Assembly: GCA_028821515.1 (NCBI GenBank)
Contig: JAPPGA010000039.1
Coordinates: forward strand, 1 to 64,000
DNA: 64,000 bases
Direction: 5' to 3'
Source: Gammaproteobacteria bacterium
GTDB taxonomy: Bacteria; Pseudomonadota; Gammaproteobacteria; Pseudomonadales; Azotimanducaceae
Within the stretch, counting starts at the first letter, position 1, and each line of letters starts with the position of its first letter. The position numbers and the translations under genes were made by a program. The notes under the pieces were generated by a model. That model made no database searches. It was not told the origin of the DNA and saw only the letters and a list, made by a program, of their open reading frames with translations. Shown here in pieces: positions 16,427-25,305 of this stretch.

Positions 16427-18211
16427 ATGGCGAGCGAGCATCAAGAGCGGCACAGGGGAAACGAAACGCCGGGCGTCAGGCAATGGAAGCCGTCATCGTG
16501 GGGGCCCGTTCTCTGCGCCGGGGCTGTCGCAGCGTTCGGCGCTACCCACCTGGCCTCGGTGGCGTCAGATTTCCGTTCGGTAGCCGGACTGCACCGCTGG
16601 CTGATGACCTACGCGGAAGGGTTTCACCGCCGGGGTCTCGTCGGGACGGTGTTCCAGGCCCTCGCGGGCCACGAACCGCGGGAGGTGCAGGTTGCCCTGG
16701 CCTCCGAGGTCTCCACCGCCGGCACGTGGCTCTGGATCGCCGCCGCCTTCGTTCTGATGGTGTTCGCCGCCGCCAGGACGAGGAGCCGCGCCCTTCTCGG
16801 CGTCGCGCTGGCGTATGCCGCGTTCGCCTTCGTCAACCCGATGTGGACGACGCGCGCCTACGACAACGGCTACCTGGACTGGCTGGCGGGATTCGCCGTT
16901 CTGGGGGCGCTGGCGGCGTTCTCGTACCGCCGGTATTTGCTTTCAGGCGCCGTCGTTGCCGTGGGCATCGTCGCCTACTGGGGCACGGTGTTCGTCTGGC
17001 TGCCGCTCGCCTTCCTGGCCGCCTGCCTGCAGGCGCGTGATCTCATGCACCGCGAAGCACGATCCCCAGTCCTGGATCGCGCAATCGAAGCACGCCAGGG
17101 TCGCCGGATGTTCGCGTTGCTCCTGCCGTGCGCCGCCGCCCTGGCGACTGCCCTGCTGCATGACAACAACGCGGCGGTCGCCGAACTGAACCGTATCGGA
17201 AACCAGGAGCACATCCTCCGGGAAACATTCGTCGAATTACAGGATGCAATGGGGCGACAGGCGGACTCGCTGCTGCAGAACTGGCGTGCGTACCTCGGCA
17301 TCGCGGCCGTGTACGCCGTTCCACCGGCGCTCTGCGCGGCACTGTGGACCGCCGTGATGCGCCGGTTCGGCCGATCGCTGTTCCAGCCGGCCTGGCTCGA
17401 CACCGCCGTGGCGGTGCTGGCGACGTTGACACCACTGCTGTTCCTGCTAGTCGCCTTCGACCTCTCCCGGCTCATGGCCTGGACGTACTTCGCTTTCCTC
17501 GTCGTAGCCGTTTTCTGGCTGTTCGAGGGGAGCAGCGGCACCGAGTCCAACGTGCGGCCCGCGCGAGTCTGGCCGTGGACAACGGTTCCGGTGGCCTTCG
17601 CCGCGTTCTTCTGGACCAGTCCCACGATCTACGCCTGGGCCGACATGGGCCACCTGGTGCCGTGCGAGCGGTTCTGCTTCAAGGAACGGACTCCCCAGGG
17701 CGATGCCCTGGACCGTTTCCGTCGATCCGCCATCGCTTCGCCCGTCCTTGAGTACACCGCGGCGGGCGGCGCGCTGCAGGGCACGACCGGGAATATCGAG
17801 CGGGGGCCTGACAACCGCTGGCACCGAATCGCCCGGGAATGGCGGGACGAACCGGGTAACGTGATGGACGTCGACGTACGGCTCGACGCGCACGCCGAGG
17901 GCGTGACGGTGCGCGCCCGCGGACAGGCGAACAACGCCATCATCGGCAGCGGCGCGCATCGCCTCTCCATCTCCTACAGGGCGTCAGGCGTGGACACGGC
18001 CAACGCCGAAACCCGACTCACGATCTACAACAGCACGTTTCGCGGCACCCGGGAGATCTTTCGCGTACCGCTCGATCCGTCGGCAACGAAGTTCGGCGCC
18101 ACCGTCACGGCCCCGGCAGACCTGTACGGCAACCCGTTTCGCTGGGAGGTCCGCTACAACGGCAAGGGCGTGTTCGATCTGCGCCGCGTTTCGTTCGTCG
18201 GGCAGGACTGA
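16427..18211 (+). CDS. Polytopic membrane protein, unknown function
   Basis: A 594-aa protein. The start is ATG 16427 with GGGAAG 6 nt upstream. After about 30 polar residues there are roughly nine to ten hydrophobic segments up to about residue 430, with large loops (for example RIGNQEHILRETFVELQD). The last 150 residues are soluble and beta-rich (NVMDVDVRLDAHAEGVTV, AETRLTIYNSTFRGTREIF), probably an extracytoplasmic domain. No family is recognised; the topology recalls large integral membrane proteins of surface polysaccharide or lipid metabolism. It heads an operon-like series with rhomboid, site-2 protease and hydrolase genes. Confidence 0.8.
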   Translation: MASEHQERHRGNETPGVRQWKPSSWGPVLCAGAVAAFGATHLASVASDFRSVAGLHRWLMTYAEGFHRRGLVGTVFQALAGHEPREVQVALASEVSTAGTWLWIAAAFVLMVFAAARTRSRALLGVALAYAAFAFVNPMWTTRAYDNGYLDWLAGFAVLGALAAFSYRRYLLSGAVVAVGIVAYWGTVFVWLPLAFLAACLQARDLMHREARSPVLDRAIEARQGRRMFALLLPCAAALATALLHDNNAAVAELNRIGNQEHILRETFVELQDAMGRQADSLLQNWRAYLGIAAVYAVPPALCAALWTAVMRRFGRSLFQPAWLDTAVAVLATLTPLLFLLVAFDLSRLMAWTYFAFLVVAVFWLFEGSSGTESNVRPARVWPWTTVPVAFAAFFWTSPTIYAWADMGHLVPCERFCFKERTPQGDALDRFRRSAIASPVLEYTAAGGALQGTTGNIERGPDNRWHRIAREWRDEPGNVMDVDVRLDAHAEGVTVRARGQANNAIIGSGAHRLSISYRASGVDTANAETRLTIYNSTFRGTREIFRVPLDPSATKFGATVTAPADLYGNPFRWEVRYNGKGVFDLRRVSFVGQD

Positions 18212-18303
18212 TCGGATTGATGGCCGCAACGCACAGTGGGGCAACGGCAGCCAGGGATCGAGGTTACCATTGGCCTGACCGTGCCAGGACGGGAGCCCTG
18301 TCG

Positions 18304-18882
18304 ATGAAATCCGCCGTCACCCAGCGCGCCGCCGTACTGTTCGGGGGCCTGGGCCTGGTCTGGGCGGTATCGCTGTACGCGCTCGCCGATCAAAGTGTGC
18401 TGTACCTCCTGGCACTGACGCCGCGGAGGCTCGACGGATTGCCCGGCGTGATGGGCATGCCCTTCGTGCACCAATCGCTGTGGCACCTCGTCGCGAACAC
18501 CCTGTCCCTGGTTCCGCTGGCAGCCATCGTGCTGTTCCGGGGCGTGCGCTACTACCTTGTCACGGTGGCGTGGATCGTCGTTCTCGGCGGTCTTGCCGTG
18601 TGGCTCTTCGGTCGCGAGGCCGTCCACGTGGGGGCCAGCGGACTGGTGTTCGGCCTCGTCGGCTTCCTCGTCGTGCGTGGACTGTACGAGCGCGCCCTCA
18701 CCTCCCTGCTGGTCTCCCTCGTTGTGGTCCTCCTCTACGGCGGGACGATCTGGGGCGTCCTGCCCCGGGGCGATGGCGTGTCGTGGGAAGCGCATCTGTT
18801 CGGACTGATCGCCGGCGCCGCGACAGCGCGCGTCCTCGTGGGTCTGAATGCCCGCAACCCGGCAGGCGATCTCGACGCATGA
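18304..18882 (+). CDS. Rhomboid-family intramembrane serine protease
   Basis: A 192-aa membrane protein. The start is ATG 18304 with GGGAG upstream. The rhomboid catalytic dyad is present: Ser112 in VGASGLVFG (GxSG) and His164 in WEAHLFGLIAG. The HQSLWHLVANTLSL segment matches the conserved His/Asn region of transmembrane helix 2. It cleaves membrane-spanning substrates within the bilayer. The stop overlaps the next ATG (ATGA at 18879-18882), so it is coupled to the site-2 protease gene. Confidence 0.88.
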   Translation: MKSAVTQRAAVLFGGLGLVWAVSLYALADQSVLYLLALTPRRLDGLPGVMGMPFVHQSLWHLVANTLSLVPLAAIVLFRGVRYYLVTVAWIVVLGGLAVWLFGREAVHVGASGLVFGLVGFLVVRGLYERALTSLLVSLVVVLLYGGTIWGVLPRGDGVSWEAHLFGLIAGAATARVLVGLNARNPAGDLDA

Positions 18883-19530
18883 TCTATCTCATCTTCGAGG
18901 GCCAGCTACTGCTCTTCACGCTGTTGATCCTGGCGCTGATCGCCTCGCTCTCGTTCCACGAGTTCGGGCACGCGCTGGTGGCGAAAACTGCATGGCGACG
19001 ACACGGCGGAGCGCGCCGGCCGGCTGACGTTGAATCCCGTCGCCCACATCGATGTCTTCGGTCTGCTGATGGTCGTCATGGTGGGATTCGGCTATGCCAA
19101 ACCGGTGCCCACGGACCCGCGCAACTTCCGGTCAAGGCGCGCGGATCTGTGGGTCGCGGCGGCGGGGCCCGGCATGAACCTGTTGCTTGCGCTCGTCGTG
19201 TGGAACGCCTTCCTGCTGCTCCGGAGCGCGGGGGTCGATGCGGCGTACACGCCCGGCAGCGAGACCTTTGTCTTCCTGCTGGTGCAGGTTAACCTCCTGC
19301 TGATGGTGTTCAACCTTATCCCCATCGGTCCGCTGGACGGCCATTACATCCTGCCGCACTTCCTGCCGCCGGCCGCAGCCCGGTCATACCGGTACTACAA
19401 CGCCCGCTACGGCGTCTACGCGCTGCTGGGCCTGATCGTGCTCGGCGTCCTGGGCGTGCCCGTGTTCCGCTACGTGATGTCCATTGCCCAGGCGCTCCTG
19501 CCGCTCATCACGTTTGCCCCGATGTCATGA
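18879..19530 (+). pseudogene. Site-2-protease-family (M50) metalloprotease, frameshifted
   Basis: Two frames encode one S2P-like protein of about 216 aa. The first (ATG 18879) carries the zinc motif SFHEFGHALVAK. The second resumes with GDDTAERAGRLTLNPVAHID and continues through VAAAGPGMNLLLALVVWN and NLIPIGPLDGHYILP, the family's second metal-binding region. The break falls at an AAAA run (18984-18987): removing one A restores the reading A-K-L-H-G-D-D. A single-base error in sequencing or assembly is as likely as a true mutation. The start overlaps the rhomboid stop and the end overlaps the next ATG (19527-19530), which suggests that the intact gene belongs in this operon. Confidence 0.8.
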
Positions 19531-20474
19531 GCAGCGGGCGCCAGGCAGTCAGCCGCCGCGCAGGGTGGGTGGTGCCCGAGCCGCTGGCGACAGTCGATGT
19601 CCCGCTGGACGACAGCACGTCCGTCACGCTCAGGCGGCACGGCAACCCGGAAGGGACGCGGCTCGTGCTCAGTCACGCCAACGGGCTTTCGACCGATGCG
19701 TACTACCCGTTCTGGTCGCTGCTCGCCGACCGGTTCGATCTCATCCTCTACGACTTCCGGAACCACGGCTGGAACCCGCCTGCGGATCCGCCGGGCGATC
19801 TCGAAGCACACGACATCGAGACCTTCATCCGGGACATGGAGCAGGTCGAGCAAGCGATCGACCGGCACTTCGGGGAACGGCCCAAGGTCGGGGTGTTCCA
19901 CTCGATGTCGGCACAGGTAGCAGTGCTGCAGGCCGCCCGCAGTGGCGGGTTCCAGGCACTGGTGCTGTTCGATCCATTCATCTGTCCGCCGGGATGCGCT
20001 CCCCAGCACGTCGCGGCCCTCGAAGCGACCATGCGCCAGTTGGCCGAGGGCGCCCGGCGTCGGCGGGAGACCTTCACGAGCGTGGAAGCGTTCGCCGAGC
20101 GCATCCGTAGCGCTCGGCCCTTCGAACGCCTGGTCCCCGGCGCCACGGATCTGATCGCGATGACGACGCTGCGGCGAATTCCCGGCGAGACGCGGTACGC
20201 GTTGTGCTGCCCGCCCGAGTACGAAGCAAGGATCTACGAGCAGGGACTGCGCTGGGCGATGGCGGTGAATGTCGACAACCTGCCGTGTCCGACCAAGGCC
20301 ATCGGCGCCGATCCCACGGTGCAGCATTCCTTCATGCCCTCGGTGGACCTGAGCGAACTCCTGATCCTCGACTACGACTTCGTACCCGAGACGACGCATC
20401 TCCTGCAGCTCGAAGCGCCGGGGGTCTGCGTCCATTTCATGCTGGAGTTCCTGACGCAGACCTTGCCCGGCTAG
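19527..20474 (+). CDS. Alpha/beta hydrolase
   Basis: A 315-aa alpha/beta-hydrolase-fold protein, coupled to the preceding gene by an ATGA overlap. It has an oxyanion-type strand VLSHANGLSTDAYY, the DFRNHGWN stretch after strand 4, and a nucleophile elbow VFHSMSAQVAVLQ (Ser in place of the usual GxSxG context, H-S-M-S-A). Asp and His candidates are in the last third (GADPTVQ, PETTHLLQLEAP). No signal peptide, so cytoplasmic. Esterase, lipase or hydrolase of small substrates; specificity unknown. It converges on the PKD lipoprotein gene. Confidence 0.82.
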   Translation: MSSGRQAVSRRAGWVVPEPLATVDVPLDDSTSVTLRRHGNPEGTRLVLSHANGLSTDAYYPFWSLLADRFDLILYDFRNHGWNPPADPPGDLEAHDIETFIRDMEQVEQAIDRHFGERPKVGVFHSMSAQVAVLQAARSGGFQALVLFDPFICPPGCAPQHVAALEATMRQLAEGARRRRETFTSVEAFAERIRSARPFERLVPGATDLIAMTTLRRIPGETRYALCCPPEYEARIYEQGLRWAMAVNVDNLPCPTKAIGADPTVQHSFMPSVDLSELLILDYDFVPETTHLLQLEAPGVCVHFMLEFLTQTLPG

Positions 20475-20508
20475 AAGTTCTCACTCTGGAACGGCACGCG
20501 GGTGCCCA

Positions 20509-22479
20509 TCAGGGGGCACTGTCCGGTACGGGCGAGATGGGCGAAAAAGAGGGCTCGGATGCGTGGGGCGCCACGGATTCGGCTAACCCTACCTTGCGCC
20601 CGAGCAGGTCTTCCAGGCCGGCCCTGACGCCGCCGTCCAGGCGGATGCAGCCGAACAGCTCCGGCCGGGGGGAAGGGGTGCCGAAAGACAGCGGTTCCGG
20701 GCCCGCGGCTTCCGACACGGAATCCACACCCGGCAAACCGCTGGCGTTGAAGTCCGCGCCGCCCTCCAGCACCCGATTCGCCGCCCAGGTCTCGCCCCGC
20801 CGCATCGATAGCGGCTCGGGCCGATCATTCACGTAGCCGTGCAGTGCCTGGACATCGCCCGGGTACATTTCATCGATCACCAGGCGCAACCTGTCGATGA
20901 CGTTCGCGTCCGTCATGCGCCCGCGCTGGCCCCAGACAACGATGGCTTCGGCCCTCGTGTCCCCTTCCGTGCCGACGATGCCGATGTCCTTCTCGAAGCC
21001 GTGGTGATAGCTCATCAGGATGGCGTCGTGCAGGTCGGCAACGTCTTCGAACCTGCTCGAGTAGCTGTAGAAATCGACGGCGCCGTCGGATGCGAAGGCA
21101 TCGACCACGTCGCCCGGAAGCAGCGCCAGTTGCTCGGACTCGGGGTCCTCGCCATGAAAGAAGATCCGGGCAAGCTGCAGCATCAGTTCCGAACCGAGCG
21201 GGTGTGCCCGCGTCAACCGGGACGACGGCCAATCGGCAAAAAAACTGCTCATCGCCTCCCACGGGGTCCGGTCCGGATCCAGCGACGGCAACTTCGACGC
21301 CGGCATGAAATCCGCAGCGTGCGACAACTCGTGATAGAGCAGAAACGCGAGGAACGGCGGCAACCGGTCGGCCCGCGGCGCTCTCTCGCCTGCGGCGGTC
21401 AGGCCCAAAGGCACGTTGTTGCGCACGAGGCGCCAGGGTATGCGCAGCTGCATGTCGTTCCCGAAGCCACTTCGGTAATCCTCCTCCATGGTCACGACAG
21501 CGCGCTCCTCCGGCGTCTCCCAGAAGAAGTCCGCGTCGAGGTAGATTGCCCCGGACCCCGCCCAGTAGTAGGCCGGGCGAATGTCGCTTGCGATGACAAT
21601 CGCGGTGATCGAGCGGGCCAGCAGGCGGATATCCGCCGGGAACTCGCGCAACCGCCGCTTCAGCCGGTCCCCCATCCAGCGGTGGGAGACCAGTACCCGC
21701 GACATGACGTCATCGACGGTCGGCTTCTCGAACTCCGTGCCGAGGAACGGCAGCTCCCCGACCGTGCAGGTCCGCTGCAACGTATCGCCACCGTAGGCGC
21801 ACGGCCGCAGCAGGTCGGCGTGGGTTCCATCAGGCACATACGGGACCGTGTATGCCACGCCGGCATCGTCCCGCGCGTTCACCTCGAAGACCACTTCGTC
21901 CACGCCTCCAAGGTCGTCCGTCACCGTGAGTTGTACGGGATAGACGCCGGGCTCCTCGAAGGTGTGTTCGAGCGTCGCGCCGCTTATCGGAGCGTTGTCC
22001 GCCACTTCCCATTCGTAAGTGGCAATCTCGCCGTCGCTGTCGCTGGACTCTGCGGCATCGAAGGTGACCGTGAACGGTGCCACGCCGTCCACCGGGTCAG
22101 CCAGTATCCTCGCCATTGGGGGCACGTTGACGACGATTTCGTTCGTGGCGCTGGCCTGAGCGCCGTCGTCGTCGGTCACCGTGAGGCTCACTTCAAACGC
22201 GCCGGAGTCCTCGTAGGTGTAATCGACCGTGCGGCCGGTGTCCGTGGAACCGTCGCCGAATTCCCAGGCGTACGTGCTGATGGCACCGTCGCTGTCACGG
22301 GAGGCCGACGCGTCAAGGGTGACGGCGAGCGGGGGTGGGCCCGAAGCCGGCGTCGCCGTGAAGCTCGCGGTCGGCGGACGATTCGGCGGCGGACCTGATC
22401 CGCCCGAACCCCCGCAACCCTGCAGCAAAACAGCCGCAACGAGCGTCGTATAGAGGAGAAATCCGGATCGGGTGTACAT
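20509..22479 (-). CDS. PKD-domain lipoprotein with HExxH metallopeptidase-like region
   Basis: A 656-aa protein. The start is ATG at 22477-22479 with GGAGGG upstream. The signal sequence ends in a lipobox (LLQGC), so it is probably lipid-anchored. Two PKD domains follow (about 35-120 and 120-200), each with the typical YxWxFGDG-like strand (TYAWEFGDGSTDTGRTV) and DxDG linker. The C-terminal 400 residues contain FLLYHELSHAADFMP, an HExxH zinc motif, within a Cys-containing domain I do not recognise. A surface or periplasmic peptidase is plausible but unproven. No neighbour shares its strand except fumarase, which ends 35 bp upstream of its start. Confidence 0.8.
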   Translation of the reverse strand: MYTRSGFLLYTTLVAAVLLQGCGGSGGSGPPPNRPPTASFTATPASGPPPLAVTLDASASRDSDGAISTYAWEFGDGSTDTGRTVDYTYEDSGAFEVSLTVTDDDGAQASATNEIVVNVPPMARILADPVDGVAPFTVTFDAAESSDSDGEIATYEWEVADNAPISGATLEHTFEEPGVYPVQLTVTDDLGGVDEVVFEVNARDDAGVAYTVPYVPDGTHADLLRPCAYGGDTLQRTCTVGELPFLGTEFEKPTVDDVMSRVLVSHRWMGDRLKRRLREFPADIRLLARSITAIVIASDIRPAYYWAGSGAIYLDADFFWETPEERAVVTMEEDYRSGFGNDMQLRIPWRLVRNNVPLGLTAAGERAPRADRLPPFLAFLLYHELSHAADFMPASKLPSLDPDRTPWEAMSSFFADWPSSRLTRAHPLGSELMLQLARIFFHGEDPESEQLALLPGDVVDAFASDGAVDFYSYSSRFEDVADLHDAILMSYHHGFEKDIGIVGTEGDTRAEAIVVWGQRGRMTDANVIDRLRLVIDEMYPGDVQALHGYVNDRPEPLSMRRGETWAANRVLEGGADFNASGLPGVDSVSEAAGPEPLSFGTPSPRPELFGCIRLDGGVRAGLEDLLGRKVGLAESVAPHASEPSFSPISPVPDSAP

Positions 22480-22514
22480 GCGACCTACCCTCCGGCGCAC
22501 GCCGAGACGTTGCG

Positions 22515-24035
22515 TTAGACGTCGACGGTGGCGATTCGGTTCGCGATTTTCTCGCGCCACAGGCGCGGACCCTGGATATGCACCGACTTGCCGCGTACGT
22601 CCACGGACACCGTGACCGGCATATCGCGCACCTCGAACTCGTAGATCGCCTCCATGCCGAGATCCTCGAAGGCAAGCAGCGTCGACTTCGTGATCGCTTT
22701 CGAAACCAGGTAGGCGGCGCCACCCACCGCGATCAGCGACACGGCGCCGTGGTCCCGGATGGCCTCGATGCCCACCGGGCCCCGCTCGGCCTTGCCGATC
22801 ATCCCGATAAGGCCAGTGCGTTCGAGCATGACGCGGGTGAACTTGTCCATGCGGGTGGCGGTCGTCGGGCCCGCCGGTCCCACCACCTCGTCGCGGACCG
22901 GATCGACCGGGCCGACGTAGTAGATGAACCGATTGGAAAAGTCGACGGGTAGTCGTTCGCCCTTTTCGATCATGTCCACCAGGCGCTTGTGTGCCGCGTC
23001 ACGACCCGTCAGCAGCCTCCCGGACAGGAGCAGCGTTTCGCCGGCGCGCCAGGTCGCGATGTCCTCCTTACGTGTAGAGTCCAGGTCGACGCGACGCGCG
23101 TCGGCAGCGGCGTCCAGGGCGATGTCCGGCCAGTCGTCAAGGTCCGGGGGCGCGAATTCCGCCGGACCCGAGCCGTCCAGCACGAAGCGGACGTGCCGCG
23201 TGGCAGTGCAGTTCGGAATCACCGCCAGCGGCTTGTTCCCGGCGTGGGTCGGATAGTCCGCGACCTTGACGTCGAGCACCGTGGTCAATCCGCCCAGACC
23301 CTGTGCGCCGATGCCCAACGCATTGACCTTCTCATAGAGCTCCAGCCGCATTTCCTCCGCGTGATCCGACGGACCGCGGGCGATGAGGTCATGGATGTCG
23401 ATGGGCTCCATCAACGCCTCCTTGGCGAGCAGCATCGCCTTTTCCGGTGTGCCGCCAATGCCGACGCCAAGCAGGCCCGGTGGACACCATCCAGCACCCA
23501 TTCTCGGAACCGCGTCGAGCACCCAGTCGACGACGGAGTCGGACGGATTCAGCATGGTCAACATCGCCTTCGCTTCGCTGCCGGCGCCTTTGGCCGCGAC
23601 CTCCACTTCCAGTTTGTCCCCGGGAACGATGCGGTAGTGGATTACCGCCGGCGTGTTGTCACGGGTATTGGCGCGGTCAGCGTCCGGGTCGCCGACGATG
23701 GACGCACGCAGGATGTTGTCAGGGTCGAGATAGGCGCGCCGCACGCCCTCGTTGACGATGTCGTCGACACTGGCACCGCCGTTCCAGGCGACCTCCATGC
23801 CGACGTCGAGAAAGACGTTGACGATGCCCGTGTCCTGGCAGATGGGACGCTTGCCGAGGGCGCACATGCGGGAGTTGACGAGCACCTGCCGCAGCGCGCC
23901 TTTGGCGGCGGGATTCTCCTCGCGCTCGTAGGCGGCGGCCATGGCGCGAATGAAGTCCGGCGGATGGTAGTAGGAGATGTACTGCAGCGCGTCCGCAACG
24001 CTCTGGGTCAGATCCCTTGCGTGAATTACTGTCAT
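22515..24035 (-). CDS. fumA: Class I fumarate hydratase (4Fe-4S)
   Basis: A 506-aa iron-sulfur fumarase interconverting fumarate and malate in the TCA cycle. Cluster-ligand Cys candidates are in RPICQDTGIVNVF, MGAGWCPPGLLGVGIGG and AVIPNCTATRHVRF. The C-terminal beta domain shows YYVGPVDPVRDEVVGPAGPT and TRMDKFTRVMLE, as in FumA/FumB. Length and architecture agree with single-chain class I enzymes. The start is ATG at 24033-24035. It is divergent from the alpha/beta hydrolase gene, with a 100-bp intergenic region. Confidence 0.95.
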   Translation of the reverse strand: MTVIHARDLTQSVADALQYISYYHPPDFIRAMAAAYEREENPAAKGALRQVLVNSRMCALGKRPICQDTGIVNVFLDVGMEVAWNGGASVDDIVNEGVRRAYLDPDNILRASIVGDPDADRANTRDNTPAVIHYRIVPGDKLEVEVAAKGAGSEAKAMLTMLNPSDSVVDWVLDAVPRMGAGWCPPGLLGVGIGGTPEKAMLLAKEALMEPIDIHDLIARGPSDHAEEMRLELYEKVNALGIGAQGLGGLTTVLDVKVADYPTHAGNKPLAVIPNCTATRHVRFVLDGSGPAEFAPPDLDDWPDIALDAAADARRVDLDSTRKEDIATWRAGETLLLSGRLLTGRDAAHKRLVDMIEKGERLPVDFSNRFIYYVGPVDPVRDEVVGPAGPTTATRMDKFTRVMLERTGLIGMIGKAERGPVGIEAIRDHGAVSLIAVGGAAYLVSKAITKSTLLAFEDLGMEAIYEFEVRDMPVTVSVDVRGKSVHIQGPRLWREKIANRIATVDV

Positions 24036-24135
24036 CGTTCGTTCGCTTGGCGTCCTGGCGCGTCAATATTGCGCCTGATTCGAGTCGTTTCCAACGCCGG
24101 GGTACACTAGAGTTGACACTTGGGGGGCGCAAAAG

Positions 24136-24912
24136 TTGACCGACGCATACCTGGAACGCGACATCGAACTCGCGAGCGGCAAGGTACACCTGCTTGAAGG
24201 CGGCAGCGGCAGCGACATTGTGATGTTGCATCACTCCTGGGGCAGCCCGGGGTGGCTGCCGGTGCATGCGGCGCTCGCCGAGCGGCATCGCGTGGTGGTC
24301 CCGGACCTGCCCGGCTGGGGCGGCTCGGTGCGCCCGGCCTGGGCGCGGGAGCCCCGCGACATCGCGATTCTCACGGGTCACATCCTCGACGCGCTGGACA
24401 TCGGGCCGGCCGCGGTCGTGGGCACGGGATTCGGCGGCTTCATCGCGGCCGAACTCGCCGCCATGCAGCCGCGCCGGCTGCGCGCGCTGGTGCTGGTCGG
24501 CGCCCCGGGGCTGAAGCCGGAAAACAGCGACATCCTCGACCAGATGATGGTGTCGCACCGTGACTACATCGAGCAGAGCTTTCGCGATCGGGAGAACTAC
24601 GTCGCGTGGGTCGGCGAGGAACCCGGCGACGATGTGCGCGAACTGTGGGACATGTCGCGGGAGATGACGGCGCGGGTGACCTGGAAACCGTACATGTTCA
24701 GCCGGCGCCTGGCGCCGCTCCTCGGCGACGTGACGACGCCGACGCTCCTCGTCTGGGGCGGGCGCGACAGGATCGTGCCGGTCGAGTGCGCCGAGCTGTA
24801 TGCCGCCTGCCTGCCGAACTCGACGATCGAGATGGTCGAGGATGCGGGTCACGTGGTCGAGATCGAGGAGCCGCAGCGGGTCGCGGAGATGGTCTCGAGT
24901 CACGTCGACTAG
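24136..24912 (+). CDS. Alpha/beta hydrolase fold protein, nucleophile replaced by Gly
   Basis: A 258-aa alpha/beta-hydrolase, starting at TTG 24136 after a G-run. The HHSWGSPGWLP oxyanion loop and VVPDLPGWGGS are typical. The nucleophile elbow reads VVGTGFGGFIAAE, so the position normally occupied by Ser, Asp or Cys (GxSxG) is Gly98. The acid (WGGRDRIVP) and the His (VEDAGHVVEIEEP) are retained. It is either non-hydrolytic (accessory or cofactor-free role) or a drifting paralog. It directly precedes the LLM-family monooxygenase, a pairing that suggests a shared pathway. 102 bp of its 3' end are repeated downstream at 25093-25194. Confidence 0.85.
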   Translation: MTDAYLERDIELASGKVHLLEGGSGSDIVMLHHSWGSPGWLPVHAALAERHRVVVPDLPGWGGSVRPAWAREPRDIAILTGHILDALDIGPAAVVGTGFGGFIAAELAAMQPRRLRALVLVGAPGLKPENSDILDQMMVSHRDYIEQSFRDRENYVAWVGEEPGDDVRELWDMSREMTARVTWKPYMFSRRLAPLLGDVTTPTLLVWGGRDRIVPVECAELYAACLPNSTIEMVEDAGHVVEIEEPQRVAEMVSSHVD

Positions 24913-24982
24913 CCGCGCCCACGCACCGCCCATCGCTCCGAGGCGGTTGTTTCATCCAAGCCCGTCCGGCATGTCGCCATAG

Positions 24983-25008
24983 GCGGCAGGTCGTGTGAGA
25001 CCTGCCGC
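24983..25008 (+). terminator. Perfect 10-bp hairpin after the hydrolase gene
   Basis: GCGGCAGGTC (24983-24992) pairs perfectly with GACCTGCCGC (24999-25008) around a 6-nt loop GTGTGA. It lies about 70 bp after the stop at 24912. There is no downstream T-tract, so it is a possible Rho-independent terminator at best, or a processing structure. Confidence 0.45.
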
Positions 25009-25075
25009 AATCGGAATAGACGCATTCAACATCTGCCGTAGGTGATGTCCCTTCCACACGTGGGACGAAAAATCC

Positions 25076-25083
25076 GTGTGTCC
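25076..25083 (+). repeat. GTGTGTCC motif at junction of tail duplication
   Basis: One member of the GTGTGTCC-type motif set found only between about 25.07 and 31.80 kb. It lies 9 bp upstream of the duplicated gene tail that starts at 25093. Confidence 0.5.
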
Positions 25084-25092
25084 TATTTTCGA

Positions 25093-25194
25093 TGCCTGCC
25101 GAACTCGACGATCGAGATGGTCGAGGATACGGGTCACGTGGTCGAGATCGAGGAGCCGCAGCGGGTCGCGGAGATGGTCTCGAGTCACGTCGAC
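25093..25194 (+). repeat. Duplicated 3' end of the upstream hydrolase gene
   Basis: The 102 bp at 24808-24909 (last codons of the hydrolase gene, stop excluded) are repeated here with a single mismatch (GATGCGG against GATACGG). The near-identity means a recent event. The copy has no start codon or promoter of its own and is probably not expressed. It begins 9 bp after a GTGTGTCC motif. Confidence 0.9.
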
Positions 25195-25305
25195 GGCGCG
25201 GGGGGTTAAGCCTCGCGATTGTCGATCCTGCGTGGCCCCACCCTCGCGAAAATCTACTGATAGTATTGGTGCCAACGGTCGCGGCGCCATTCGATAAGTT
25301 CAGAC

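Larger units (their letters stand above)
24913..25305. other. Intergenic region with hairpin, GTGTGTCC motif and duplicated gene tail
   Basis: This 393-bp gap holds, in order: a perfect hairpin (24983-25008), a GTGTGTCC motif (25076-25083), and a near-identical copy of the upstream gene's 3' end (25093-25194). About 110 bp then lead to the LLM monooxygenase start. No gene is seen. Confidence 0.7.
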
